From: Herbaspirillum autotrophicum
GTDB taxonomy: Bacteria; Pseudomonadota; Gammaproteobacteria; Burkholderiales; Burkholderiaceae_D
NCBI RefSeq assembly: GCF_001189915.1
Contig: NZ_LFLS01000006.1
Coordinates: 62,001 to 126,000 of the forward strand
DNA: 64,000 nucleotides
Direction of reading: 5' to 3'
Positions 37,124 to 45,438 of the stretch are shown piece after piece (the first letter of the stretch is position 1; the number at the start of each line of letters is the position of its first letter). Position numbers and translations under genes: made by a program. The notes under the pieces were generated by a model that saw only the letters and a program-made list of their open reading frames with translations, was not told the origin of the DNA and ran no database searches.

Positions 37124-37596
37124 ACGGTGTCTGTTTCTTTTTCAGGTACGCATGCGATCAACGCGACCACATGCAGATGTCGTCAATGTTACCCCAAGCG
37201 TTGCTGCCGTGTATTGACGGCAGCGGCGCGGCACCGGGAACGGTTTGTACTGCGCCGTCACCGCAATAGCATGCGCGGCCGAGTGTTGTTGTTTTGTCCA
37301 GAGTACGATGGGGCGGGAATTGATGCTGGTCTGCCGGGCCGGAATCAGCTGGAACTATCGAATAGTGACTCAGTCCCAGCGAAGTGCACCGCCGAAACTA
37401 TCGGCCGTGCATGACTTTGATTGCAAGTGGCGCCGGCATGCCGTGTTTCCACTTTGTAATTTCTTCATTGCAATGATCCCAGCCGATGTCGTTTTTCGAT
37501 TACCGGTAATGCTGCTGAAGTAGTACAGTGAGCACAGGCGGTTGTATTGGCACGATCTCGATTCAAGCAGGATTACCCCTCACCGGAGAGCCCCCC
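37124..37596. other. Intergenic gap without a recognised gene
   Basis: 473 bp between the divergent xdhC-like gene and the next small gene. I see no RNA gene, no repeat and no convincing open frame. Two overlapping frames here have amino acid usage unlike neighbouring genes and no ribosome site. The gap should contain both promoters, but none stands out. Confidence 0.5.
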
Positions 37597-37842
37597 ATGA
37601 AAGTCGATGTGTACAAACGAAGCGAAGACGCCAATCTGTATTCCTATCTGATTGTCCCGACCGAGAATGCTTTGCCGCAGGAAGTCACCAATACCGACTG
37701 GCAGGTGTTTGATCGCAACGTTGATTTCGAACTTGATGGCAAAGTCCATTTCACGCTGGATCCCAACGACGCGATGAGCCAGATTTCAGAAAAGGGATAT
37801 GCCATCAGTCATCTCGGTGACCGTTCGGCAGAAGGCGGCTGA
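37597..37842 (+). CDS. Small conserved protein, DUF6139-like
   Basis: An 81 aa soluble protein starting at ATG 37597 after the ribosome site GGAGAG; the longer open frame is ignored. Features: MKVDVYKRSEDANLYSYLIV, ATTENALP-like PTENALPQEVTNTDW, and FELDGKVHFTLDPNDAM. I associate this pattern with the DUF6139 family of Oxalobacteraceae, from memory only. The ORF ends 25 bp before another small gene. Function unknown. Confidence 0.7.
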   Translation: MKVDVYKRSEDANLYSYLIVPTENALPQEVTNTDWQVFDRNVDFELDGKVHFTLDPNDAMSQISEKGYAISHLGDRSAEGG

Positions 37843-37867
37843 TTATCCGACACCAGAGGAGAGCACT

Positions 37868-38101
37868 ATGCCGACAGAACACCTGGGCGACTATGAAATC
37901 GAGTACAGCGGCGTCAAGCTGACCAGCGAGGACGACGGCTGGGTCGCCAATGTGACCATCTTCGGCCCGTCCACCAATCCCATGCACCGTCATCCGGTAT
38001 TCCCGTCGCAACGGGTGTTGCCGGAGCAGGTGTTTCATGATGAGAAGACGGCGGAGCAGGAGGCGCGCAAAGCGGCCATCGCCATGCTGCCGCACAAATA
38101 A
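37868..38101 (+). CDS. Small hypothetical protein
   Basis: A 77 aa protein from ATG 37868, preceded by AGAGGAGAG. It is hydrophilic, with YEIEYSGVKLTSEDDGWVAN, a segment rich in His and Pro (NPMHRHPVFPSQRVLP) and a C-terminal helix TAEQEARKAAIAMLPHK. No family is recognised. Probably co-transcribed with the preceding small gene; it converges with the diguanylate cyclase gene. Confidence 0.65.
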   Translation: MPTEHLGDYEIEYSGVKLTSEDDGWVANVTIFGPSTNPMHRHPVFPSQRVLPEQVFHDEKTAEQEARKAAIAMLPHK

Positions 38102-38113
38102 CCAGCAGCGATA

Positions 38114-39664
38114 TCAGGCCGGATCGATCTGGTTGGTGTCGATGTCACTGCTGCTGCATACGCGGTCGCGGCCTCTGGCCTTGGCCAGATAAAGGGCGCG
38201 ATCCGCTGCATTGACCAGCGCCAGCGGATTGCGCTGGTCGGTCGCCGGCACCAGTGCATGCACGCCGATACTGACGGTCACTACGCCGCCGACATTGCCG
38301 GCAATTTTTTCGGCAATTTGCAGCGCGCCATCAAAACTGGTGTTGGGCAACAGAATCGCGAATTCTTCGCCGCCGTAACGGGCCGTCAGATCGCCCGGAC
38401 GCTGTGTCGTCAGCAGGCGCGCCACGGCTTGCAGGCAGGCATCGCCGGCGGGATGGCCATACAGGTCGTTGTATTGTTTGAAATGATCGATGTCGATCAT
38501 CAGCAATGCCAGTGATTGCTGCTCCCGCCGGGCGCGGCTGAATTCACTTTTCAGGCGAACGTCAAACTGGCGCCGGTTGGCGACCCCGGTAAGACTGTCT
38601 TCGAGCGCCATTTTCTTCAAGGCCTGATTCATTTCCACCAGCTTGGCGCGCGCTTCCAGCAACTTTTGCTGGGCTTGTGCGCGCAAGCGGATCTGATCCA
38701 CCAGTCGTTTGCCAATCCATCCCAGCAGCGCAATCAATATCAGCACCCCGGTGCTCTGGATGATGGTCTCCATGCGCCATGCGGCCAACACTTCGTCGTA
38801 GGATTGTGCGGCCACCACGAACAGCGGATATTTTTCCAGCCGGCGGTAAGTGTTGAGACGATCCACCCCGTCCTGGGTCGATTTGATGATCGCCATGCCA
38901 TTCGGATGCAGTGCGGCGTGGTCGCGAAAAATATTGGTATTGGCCATGCTTTTGCCAATCGAGTCAGGCAGCAGCGGGCGGCGTACCAGCATGGTGCCAT
39001 TTTGCAGGGCCAGCACGATGGAACCGAATTTGCCGATATCGAAACCGGCATAGAAGTTGACGAAAAATTCGACCTTGATGGTGGCCAGCGCAACCCCGCC
39101 AAAACTGCCGTCAATCCGGTTGATGCGGCGCGACACCGGGATGATCCAGTCGCCGGTGGAACGGCTTTGCACCGGCATGCCGACATGGGCCTGGCGATCC
39201 ATATGGGTCATGTGATAAATGAAATATTCGCGGTCGGCATTGTTGAGAAGCCAGGGCGAATCATCGAGCGAGTTCACCATCCAGCGGCCCATATGGTCGT
39301 AAATGAACAGGCCCTGCAATTGCGGCAGTTCATTGACTTGCGACACCAGCAACGGGTACAGGCGTGCCAGCGAATCGCGATCCATGCCTTCGACTTCGAG
39401 TCGTTGCACGATCCCCAGCAACACCGCATCGGCCGAGGTAACGGATTGTTCAGCGTGCTGTGCCAGCGCCTGCGACAAGTTGCTCAGAGCCGTCTCGGCG
39501 TCGTCGATATCCTTGACCCGGGCCATCCAGACAAACAATATATGCAGCAAAAGGATGGAGATACAGACCAGCGCGACGAATGACATCGCAAAAATTCTGG
39601 TGGTCAGTATCGTGGGTGCCGCAATGTTTGTCTCGTTTGGCGCTGGCATGCAATTCGATTCCAT
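38114..39664 (-). CDS. Membrane diguanylate cyclase with extracytoplasmic sensor domain
   Basis: A 516 aa protein that makes cyclic di-GMP. Topology: a membrane helix at about 25-47, a periplasmic Cache-like sensor domain (about 50-295) with [18 protein letters not shown] and [18 protein letters not shown], a second helix at about 301-318, a short coiled coil, and a GGDEF domain (about 352-505). The active site is GGEEF at 431-435, and the inhibitory I-site RPGD (422-425) lies exactly five residues before it, so the enzyme should be active and feedback-controlled. The sensor ligand is unknown. Confidence 0.92.
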   Translation of the reverse strand: MESNCMPAPNETNIAAPTILTTRIFAMSFVALVCISILLLHILFVWMARVKDIDDAETALSNLSQALAQHAEQSVTSADAVLLGIVQRLEVEGMDRDSLARLYPLLVSQVNELPQLQGLFIYDHMGRWMVNSLDDSPWLLNNADREYFIYHMTHMDRQAHVGMPVQSRSTGDWIIPVSRRINRIDGSFGGVALATIKVEFFVNFYAGFDIGKFGSIVLALQNGTMLVRRPLLPDSIGKSMANTNIFRDHAALHPNGMAIIKSTQDGVDRLNTYRRLEKYPLFVVAAQSYDEVLAAWRMETIIQSTGVLILIALLGWIGKRLVDQIRLRAQAQQKLLEARAKLVEMNQALKKMALEDSLTGVANRRQFDVRLKSEFSRARREQQSLALLMIDIDHFKQYNDLYGHPAGDACLQAVARLLTTQRPGDLTARYGGEEFAILLPNTSFDGALQIAEKIAGNVGGVVTVSIGVHALVPATDQRNPLALVNAADRALYLAKARGRDRVCSSSDIDTNQIDPA

Positions 39665-39846
39665 CGTCGCTGTATGAATGGAAAACGGAAGTGGTTGTCT
39701 GTGATGTTTTTTTTGGACAACGTTAATGATGCGTACGATAGCAGCAATGCTGCTTCAGGTGTGAGAGAAATAATACAGGTTGCGGGGCGTAGTCAGTTGC
39801 GGAACAGATCATGATTCCATGCCGCGCGCGAACGCAGGCATTGAAA

Positions 39847-39874
39847 TGCGGCCAGCCATCGCTGGCAGGCCGCA
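39847..39874 (-). terminator. Hairpin terminator after the ACT-like protein gene
   Basis: TGCGGCC-x-GCCA and TGGC-x-GGCCGCA form an 11 bp stem with one A-A mismatch and a 4 nt loop; on the minus strand it is followed by TTT. It lies 7 bp past the stop of the small gene at 39881. Confidence 0.6.
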
Positions 39875-39880
39875 ACAGGT

Positions 39881-40228
39881 TCAGCACGGGCGGTGCGGAA
39901 CGCTTTCCCAGCGTACGCTGCGGACGCCGGATTCGTAGCCGAGGCGCGTCACCAGTTGCACCAGTTCGCCGCGCTGAGCAATGCTGCAACTGATATCGGC
40001 GACAATTTCCGTCAGCGGCAAGGCCATGTGCGGCCGGTTCTGCAACGTGATGCCATGGCCGAAGGCCTGTTCCAGATGCGATTGCATCAACGCGCTGATA
40101 TCGCTGACATCGCCGCCGCGGCACAAGGCGGTAATCCGGTAGGGAAACGATTCGACAGTACCCGGCGTTGTACTGCGGACCTGAAAGTAGCCACCGTTGA
40201 GGAAAGCATCGAGTGTGGGAATACGCAT
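39881..40228 (-). CDS. Free-standing ACT-like domain protein, homologous to the MgtC C-terminal domain
   Basis: A 115 aa soluble protein encoded 31 bp after mgtC on the same strand. Residues 30-110 align by eye with MgtC residues 148-230 of the neighbouring gene. Both start Y-R-(I/L) with a following C-R, have E-x-x-A-D-(I/L) in the middle, then L-x-Q-(L/I)-V-x-R, and close with G-V-x-x-x-R-W. MgtC C-terminal domains have an ACT-like ferredoxin fold (known). The first 29 residues (MRIPTLDAFLNGGYFQVRST) are unlike MgtC and not hydrophobic, so it should be cytoplasmic. It may be a regulatory partner of MgtC; this is inference. Confidence 0.75.
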   Translation of the reverse strand: MRIPTLDAFLNGGYFQVRSTTPGTVESFPYRITALCRGGDVSDISALMQSHLEQAFGHGITLQNRPHMALPLTEIVADISCSIAQRGELVQLVTRLGYESGVRSVRWESVPHRPC

Positions 40229-40259
40229 GGCATGCTCCTTTCTTGTTACACGTTAGACT

Positions 40260-40964
40260 TCAGACTTCAATTGCATTGAGTACTGCCCAGCGCGCGGCGC
40301 TGACACCTTTTTCCAGACTGACCCGGCTGACGATCTGCTCCAGTTGCAAATGGTTGCTGGGCGAGGTAATCAGGTCGGCACGCACTTCCAGCCGGTCGCC
40401 CTGAGGCAAATCTTCACTGTGCAGCGATTGCACCACCAGATGCGGCATGCCGTTGAGCATATGCAGCATCAGCGTGCGTACCTGTACTTCATCATCGGGA
40501 CGGCAGACGATAGACAGGCGATACACCTGTTCGATTTCGGTGGCGCCTTGCAAATCCTGGCGATTGATCAGATGCGATACGCTGCGCAACAAGACATTGG
40601 CGCCCAGAATCGCAGCCGCGCCGATGGCCGCTTCGAAGGCGTGACCCAGTCCGGACAGTACGCCGACCGCAGCCGAGCACCACAAGGTCGCGGCAGTGTT
40701 GAGACCACGCACGTTGATGCCTTCGCGCATGATCACGCCGGCACCGAGAAAGCCGATACCCGACACTACATACGAAGCGATGCGGGTCGCGCCTTGCGGG
40801 TCGGATTCAAAGGCCGACACCATCACAAACAAGGAGGCCCCGGTGGCTACCAGCGCATTGGTGCGCAAGCCGGCCATGCGTTGCCGCATTTGCCGTTCGG
40901 CGCCGATGACCGAGCCCAGAAACAGCGCCAGCAAGACGCGCAGGGCGAAGATATGAGGTTCCAT
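40260..40964 (-). CDS. mgtC: MgtC/SapB family membrane protein
   Basis: Inner-membrane protein of the MgtC family, linked to survival in low magnesium and to control of ATP synthase in pathogens (known for Salmonella). ATG 40964 follows AGGAAAGGATTACAG; 234 aa. The membrane domain has four to five helices with the family motifs LLALFLGSVIGAERQ, AGLRTNALVATGASLF, GIGFLGAGVIMREG and VRGLNTAATLWCSAAVG. The C-terminal 85 residues form an ACT-like soluble domain. Downstream is a gene for a second copy of that domain. It has a leader of about 260 nt with stable hairpins and a short ORF. Confidence 0.93.
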   Translation of the reverse strand: MEPHIFALRVLLALFLGSVIGAERQMRQRMAGLRTNALVATGASLFVMVSAFESDPQGATRIASYVVSGIGFLGAGVIMREGINVRGLNTAATLWCSAAVGVLSGLGHAFEAAIGAAAILGANVLLRSVSHLINRQDLQGATEIEQVYRLSIVCRPDDEVQVRTLMLHMLNGMPHLVVQSLHSEDLPQGDRLEVRADLITSPSNHLQLEQIVSRVSLEKGVSAARWAVLNAIEV

Positions 40965-41079
40965 CTGTAATCCTTTCCTGTGGCCAGACGCATGCAGCAT
41001 CGGGCCGCCCGCAGACAGGTGCGACCATGCGGCCGGCGCTGCGGATCACTCAATAATGAAAAGATGGGAAAGGCGGTGT

Positions 41080-41126
41080 GCGAGTTTGACTCGCCAGACA
41101 CTGCAACCGATACGTCTCGGTCGCAG
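41080..41126 (-). promoter_or_regulatory. Structured part of the mgtC 5' leader
   Basis: On the minus-strand RNA, CUGCGACCGA and UCGGUUGCAG (complement of 41126-41101) form an unbroken 10 bp stem with a GACGUA loop. One pair is G-U only in the minus-strand RNA and would be a mismatch in plus-strand RNA, which suggests selection on the mgtC transcript. A 5 bp hairpin GCGAG/CTCGC follows (41080-41094). Further GC-rich pairing (GGCCGC with GCGGCC, about 41004-41035) lies nearer the gene. Confidence 0.55.
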
Positions 41127-41136
41127 CTGGGGATCG

Positions 41137-41181
41137 CTACTGAAAAGGACGTTTCGGGTTACAAACCCATCTGCTTGGCAT
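41137..41181 (-). CDS. Candidate leader peptide ORF of mgtC
   Basis: A 14-codon ORF, MPSRWVCNPKRPFQ, within the mgtC leader, beginning about 45 nt after the predicted transcript start. Three of its codons are proline. A GGGTT-ACA-AACCC hairpin (41156-41168) lies inside it. In Salmonella, mgtA and mgtC are controlled by short proline-codon leader ORFs (known), so this could work alike. No good ribosome site is seen, hence low confidence. Confidence 0.3.
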   Translation of the reverse strand: MPSRWVCNPKRPFQ

Positions 41182-41232
41182 GTTTAGAACAACTGTCCAC
41201 TTCGTGTCGAATCCGAAAAATTAGATGCGCGA

Positions 41233-41261
41233 AATATAGTTGATGGGGGCACCCCCGTCAA
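41233..41261 (-). promoter_or_regulatory. Promoter and palindromic operator of mgtC
   Basis: On the minus strand TTGACG (complement of 41256-41261), 17 bp spacer, TATATT (complement of 41233-41238). The -35 box and spacer together (41240-41261) form a 22 bp palindrome with one mismatched pair (GGGGG/CCCCC arms flanked by TTGA/TCAA). A regulator bound there would control access of RNA polymerase. The predicted transcript starts near 41226, giving a leader of about 260 nt. Confidence 0.65.
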
Positions 41262-41389
41262 GCGTTTACTGAGGCGGTGTACACGAATGGCGACAGCGAC
41301 AGTTTTGGGTGAAAAACGCGGATCCTGATTTCGCCATAGAATTCATCGCACAGCTTTTGTTTTCCTGCATTTTCCTCATTCTGACTGCC

Positions 41390-42352
41390 ATGACATCCAT
41401 TACTCCATTGCCAAAAATTGCCTTGCTGATCCTGATTCACATGAGCGAGGAAAACCAGCGTCGCATTGCTGCCATGTTCGATTTTGTGTATGCGCCGGAC
41501 CCGGCCAGCCGGGCGGCCATGATTGCTGCGGCCGCTGATCCGGCCCACGCCGTGCATGCCACGCAGGCGGTGCTGACCAACGGCACGGCCGGACTGAGCG
41601 CAGTGGAGATGCGTGCGTTGCCGAACCTGACGCTGGTCTGCGCGCAAGGCGCGGGTGTTGAAAATATTGACGCCGTCCATGCCGCCGCGCATGGGATTGA
41701 AGTCGCCAACGGTGCCGGCACCAATGAAAATGTCGTGGCCGATCAGGCACTGGCCTTGTTGCTGGCCGTGGTGCGCGCCATTCCGCAATTTGACCGTGCC
41801 TGCCGCGAGGGTGTCTGGCGCGATGCCTTGCCGATGCGCCCGCAATTGTCGGGCAAGTGCCTGGGAGTGGTCGGGCTTGGCAATATTGGCCAGAAAATTG
41901 CCCGTCGCGCGGCGGCTTTTGATATGCAAATCGCGTATTGCGGCCGTTCGCAGCGGCCGGATGTCAGTTATCCCTACTATGCGCACGTAGCCGAACTGGC
42001 GGCCTGGTCCGATGTGCTGGTGCTGGCGACGCCGGGCGGGGCGGCTACGCGTCATCTGGTCAGCAGTGCCGAGCTCAAGGCGCTGGGGCCGGACGGCTAT
42101 CTGGTCAATATCGGACGCGGCAGCGTGGTCGATACGGCGGCACTGGCACAGGCCTTGCGTAACGGAGAGATCGCCGGTGCCGGGCTGGATGTCTATGAAA
42201 GTGAACCACTGCCGCCGGCGGCCTTGCTGGATTTGCCCAATGTGGTATTGAGCCCGCATGTTGCCGGACGTTCGCCGGAAGCGATCAATGCTTCGATCAG
42301 CGCCTTTATGGCGCATGCGGCACGCCATTTTGCAAGTCGCGGGCACGAATGA
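41390..42352 (+). CDS. D-2-hydroxyacid dehydrogenase
   Basis: NAD(P)-dependent dehydrogenase of the D-isomer 2-hydroxyacid family. ATG 41390 gives 320 aa; the frame is open upstream but that segment is not homologous-looking. Seen: substrate-domain GAGVENIDAVHAAAHGIEVA and TNENVVADQALALLLAVVR, nucleotide fold CLGVVGLGNIGQKIARRA, catalytic Arg in LVNIGRGSVVDTAAL, Glu in DVYESEPLPP and His in VVLSPHVAGRSPEA. The substrate (glyoxylate, hydroxypyruvate or other) is not clear. It stands alone, divergent from mgtC. Confidence 0.9.
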   Translation: MTSITPLPKIALLILIHMSEENQRRIAAMFDFVYAPDPASRAAMIAAAADPAHAVHATQAVLTNGTAGLSAVEMRALPNLTLVCAQGAGVENIDAVHAAAHGIEVANGAGTNENVVADQALALLLAVVRAIPQFDRACREGVWRDALPMRPQLSGKCLGVVGLGNIGQKIARRAAAFDMQIAYCGRSQRPDVSYPYYAHVAELAAWSDVLVLATPGGAATRHLVSSAELKALGPDGYLVNIGRGSVVDTAALAQALRNGEIAGAGLDVYESEPLPPAALLDLPNVVLSPHVAGRSPEAINASISAFMAHAARHFASRGHE

Positions 42353-42503
42353 GGGTAGCTGGCAGATTTTCTGCATGGCGCACTTGCGAGCGGTGCGCAG
42401 AAGCGCTACGCTTCCCGGTTGATTGCTGTCGCTGAACATTGATGTCAGCGGCGGTGCCAATACCGAATTTGCCGGACCGATTTTTCAGAGAAAGCCAAAA
42501 GCC

Positions 42504-42983
42504 ATGGACATGCCATCTCATCAACTCACCATGACCGTCCTGATGACGCCGGATATGGCCAATTTTGCCGGCAATGTGCATGGCGGTACCATTCTCAAGC
42601 TGCTGGATCAGGTGGCATATGCCTGCGCCAGCCGTTATGCGGCACAGTATGTGGTTACCCTGAGCGTCGACCAGGTCATGTTTCGCCAGCCCATCCACGT
42701 CGGCGAACTGGTCAGCTTTCTGGCCAGCGTCAATCACACCGGGACCTCGTCGATGGAAGTCGGCGTCAAGGTGGTGGCCGAGAATATCCGGACCCAGGTC
42801 GTGCGTCACGTCAACAGTTGCTTTTTCACGATGGTGGCGGTCGATGATGAGCGTCGCCCGGTCGCAGTGCAGCCGTTGCGGCCATTCTCGGCGGAAGAGA
42901 AGCGACGCTTCGACGAAGCCATTCTGCGCAAGAAACTGCGTCAGGAATTGTCGCAACGTTTCGAAGCGGTGCGGCAGCCATGA
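42504..42983 (+). CDS. Acyl-CoA thioesterase, hotdog fold (YciA-like)
   Basis: Hydrolyses acyl-CoA esters. The 159 aa product from ATG 42504 shows the YciA/BACH pattern: MTPDMANFAGNVHGGTILKL with the catalytic Asn/His-Gly-Gly region, DQVAYACASRYAAQYVVTLS, VDQVMFRQPIHVGELVSF, and a basic C-terminal helix. Homologues form hexamers. The chain-length preference is not predictable. It is followed by a LysR gene in the same direction after 52 bp. Confidence 0.9.
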   Translation: MDMPSHQLTMTVLMTPDMANFAGNVHGGTILKLLDQVAYACASRYAAQYVVTLSVDQVMFRQPIHVGELVSFLASVNHTGTSSMEVGVKVVAENIRTQVVRHVNSCFFTMVAVDDERRPVAVQPLRPFSAEEKRRFDEAILRKKLRQELSQRFEAVRQP

Positions 42984-43035
42984 TTGTCGCGGGTAGCGGC
43001 CGGTCGCCGGCGACGCCGGATACCGCGCGTTGTCC

Positions 43036-43947
43036 ATGATCAATCCCACCCATTTTGATCTGCAATCCTTGCGTCTGTTCTTGCTGGTGGCGGAATCAGG
43101 CAGTCTGACCAAGGCGGCCGAGCGCGCTCACACCACGTTGTCCTCGGTCAGCAAGCGAATTGCCGAACTGGAAAAAACCACCGATTGCACCTTGTTGCTG
43201 CGCCAGCCGCGCGGGGTCACGCTGACACCTGCCGGGCAGGGCTTGCAGGATCATGCGCGCCGCATCATCGATCAGGTCAACCGCATGGCCGGCGAGATGG
43301 ACGATTTTGCAGTCGGGGTACGCGGCCACGTGCGGATCTGGGTCAATACATCGGCAGTGATTCAATTTCTGCCGCAAGATTTGCCGCTGTTTCTGGCCGC
43401 TCACCCCGACGTCCATATCGGACTGGAAGAGCGTGTCAGCAGCGATATCGTCGATGCCCTGGAGCAAGGTCAGGCCGATATCGGCATCTTTGCCGATAAC
43501 ATCGCGGCGCCGCAAATAGAAAAACGTTTTTACCGGCAAGACAAGCTGGTGCTGCTGGTGCCGCCGGGGCATCCGTTGGCGAGCGCAAGCGAGATTGAAT
43601 TCGCTGCCACGCTGGATTTTGATTACATCGGCCTGAGCCAGGGCAGTTCGCTGCAGGCGCGGCTGGTGGATGCAGCCAGTGCCGCACAGCGGGCGCTGAA
43701 AGTGCGCATGCAAGTCAGCAGTTTTGATGCCATCTGCCGCATGATCGAAGCCGGACTCGGCATCGGCATTCTGCCGCAGGCATCGGTACGACAAGAAATT
43801 CTGGGCGCCGGCTTGCGCGCCATCCCGCTCACGGACAGTTGGGCGCAGCGCACCTTGTGGGCCGGCGTGAAAGCCGGTGCAGTATTGCCGGCCGAGGCCG
43901 CCAGCCTGTTTGAGTTCCTGACTTCCGATTTGCGCCAGTCGCGCTGA
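43036..43947 (+). CDS. LysR-family transcriptional regulator
   Basis: A 303 aa regulator. N-terminal helix-turn-helix: LQSLRLFLLVAESGSLTKAA, then RAHTTLSSVSKRIAELEKTT. The effector domain follows (about 90-300), with GHVRIWVNTSAVIQFLPQDL and IGLSQGSSLQARLVD. ATG 43036 is chosen over a TTG two codons before. It lies 105 bp upstream of the HMG-CoA lyase type gene in the same direction and may control it; LysR genes more often lie divergent, so the target is uncertain. Confidence 0.9.
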   Translation: MINPTHFDLQSLRLFLLVAESGSLTKAAERAHTTLSSVSKRIAELEKTTDCTLLLRQPRGVTLTPAGQGLQDHARRIIDQVNRMAGEMDDFAVGVRGHVRIWVNTSAVIQFLPQDLPLFLAAHPDVHIGLEERVSSDIVDALEQGQADIGIFADNIAAPQIEKRFYRQDKLVLLVPPGHPLASASEIEFAATLDFDYIGLSQGSSLQARLVDAASAAQRALKVRMQVSSFDAICRMIEAGLGIGILPQASVRQEILGAGLRAIPLTDSWAQRTLWAGVKAGAVLPAEAASLFEFLTSDLRQSR

Positions 43948-43960
43948 AGGCTGATCCGTG

Positions 43961-43983
43961 ACCCTTGCTGATCTGGCAAGGGT
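43961..43983 (+). terminator. Weak terminator-like hairpin after the LysR gene
   Basis: ACCCTTGC (43961-43968) and GCAAGGGT (43976-43983) form a perfect 8 bp stem with a 7 nt loop, 13 bp after the LysR stop. No T-run follows, so termination may be incomplete. Confidence 0.4.
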
Positions 43984-44052
43984 GCTCAAATAATCAGACA
44001 TGGTCATTCAGCGCCGGCCGGTTCATCATGGCGACATCCAACCGGAGGCCCC

Positions 44053-45003
44053 ATGCCGAGCACCACCGATCCCAGCCGGATCAACCTGTACATCAATGAA
44101 GTCGCACCGCGCGACGGTTTTCAAAATGAAGCGAAGTTTATCGACACCGATGACAAGATCGCGCTGATTGATCGCCTCAGCAACTGCGGCTTCGCCAAGA
44201 TTGAAGTGACCTCCTTTACTTCGCCACGGGCCATTCCCGCCTTGCGCGATGCCGAAGCCGTCATGCATCGCATCCGGCGTCATCCGGATGTGCTCTACAC
44301 GGTGCTGGTGCCGAATGCGCGCGGTGCCGAGCGTGCCCTCGCATGTCAGATCGATGAAGCCAATCTGGTGATGTCGCTCAGCAAAAGCCACAATCGCGCC
44401 AATTTGCGGATGGGGCGCGAGCAATCGTTTCAGCAATTGCAGGAAGTGGTAGCGGTGCTCAAGCGCACGCCGGTGCTGATCAATGTTTCGCTGTCGACCA
44501 CCTTCGGTTGCCCGATGCTGGGCGATATCGCCGACGATGAGATCTGGCGCTGGATGGACCGCTTCGCCGCTATCGGAGTGCATGGATTCACCTTGTGCGA
44601 TACCACCGGCATGGCATTTCCTTCGCAAGTGCAGCGCATTTGCGAAGGCGCACGCACACGCTTTGGCGAACAGCAACTGACCCTGCATTTTCATAATACG
44701 CGCGGCATGGCGCTGGCCAACACCCTGGCGGCAATCAATGCCGGCGTAGTGCGTTTCGACGCCGCCCTGGGCGGCCTTGGCGGCTGTCCCTACGCGCCGG
44801 GCGCCAGCGGCAACGTGTGTACCGAAGATATGATCCATATGCTGGACCTGATGGGGTATCGTACCGGCATCGATCTGACTGCGGTATTGCAGGCGGCGTG
44901 TTTGCTGCCGGCCATGATCGGGCATGAGGTGCCGGGTCAGGTGCTCAAGGCCGGTCGCCGGCTGGACTTGCACCCGCAGCCAGAACAATTACAATCGGCT
45001 TGA
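44053..45003 (+). CDS. Hydroxymethylglutaryl-CoA lyase family protein
   Basis: Class I aldolase-like TIM barrel with metal-dependent C-C cleavage, as in HMG-CoA lyase. The 316 aa product has NEVAPRDGFQNEAKFIDT at the start (metal/substrate residues Arg-Asp), IEVTSFTSPRAIPALRDA, LCDTTGMAFPSQV, LHFHNTRGMALANTLAAINA, and the lyase signature GGLGGCPYAPGASGNVCTED with the catalytic cysteine. The enzyme may serve leucine degradation or an aromatic or dicarboxylic acid route; the leucine genes are not nearby, so the substrate is not fixed. Confidence 0.9.
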   Translation: MPSTTDPSRINLYINEVAPRDGFQNEAKFIDTDDKIALIDRLSNCGFAKIEVTSFTSPRAIPALRDAEAVMHRIRRHPDVLYTVLVPNARGAERALACQIDEANLVMSLSKSHNRANLRMGREQSFQQLQEVVAVLKRTPVLINVSLSTTFGCPMLGDIADDEIWRWMDRFAAIGVHGFTLCDTTGMAFPSQVQRICEGARTRFGEQQLTLHFHNTRGMALANTLAAINAGVVRFDAALGGLGGCPYAPGASGNVCTEDMIHMLDLMGYRTGIDLTAVLQAACLLPAMIGHEVPGQVLKAGRRLDLHPQPEQLQSA

Positions 45004-45043
45004 AGTAGTGCTGATGAGTCATTGTTGATTTCAGGGAGCAGGC

Positions 45044-45427
45044 ATGCGCATCATCGATCATCTCGACCATCTGGTACTGACTTGCGTTGACGCACAAGCC
45101 AGCATTCGTTTCTATACCGAGGTATTGGGCATGGAACTGGAAACCTTCGGCGCCGGGCGCATTGCATTTCGCTTCGGTAACCAGAAAATCAATGTTCACA
45201 TACGCGGCCAGGAATTCGAGCCGAAAGCGCATTTGCCGGTGCCCGGCGCGCTGGATCTGTGTTTTATCGCCAGTGTGCCGCTGGAGCAGGTCATTGCACA
45301 TCTGCACGCGCAGCAATGGCCGATCATCGAAGGCCCGGTCATGCGCACCGGTGCGACGCAGAAGATCCGTTCGGTGTACGTGCGTGATCCCGATCTGAAT
45401 CTGATTGAAATTTCGGAATTGGCGTAG
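45044..45427 (+). CDS. VOC-family (glyoxalase-like) protein
   Basis: A 127 aa vicinal oxygen chelate fold protein. Two beta-alpha-beta modules are visible: IDHLDHLVLTCVDAQASIRF with YTEVLGMELETFGAGRIAF, and LDLCFIASVPLEQVIAHL with VYVRDPDLNLIEISEL. Metal ligands are probably His8 and Glu near the C-terminus, as in related proteins. The reaction is unknown. It follows the lyase gene by 40 bp with ribosome site AGGGAG and may be co-transcribed. Confidence 0.88.
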   Translation: MRIIDHLDHLVLTCVDAQASIRFYTEVLGMELETFGAGRIAFRFGNQKINVHIRGQEFEPKAHLPVPGALDLCFIASVPLEQVIAHLHAQQWPIIEGPVMRTGATQKIRSVYVRDPDLNLIEISELA

Positions 45428-45438
45428 CCGGCCCGCAG

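Noticed and set aside
40965-41230. An M-box (ykoK) magnesium riboswitch upstream of mgtC
   Set aside because: I looked for its conserved core segments in the minus-strand leader and did not find them, although other hairpins exist.
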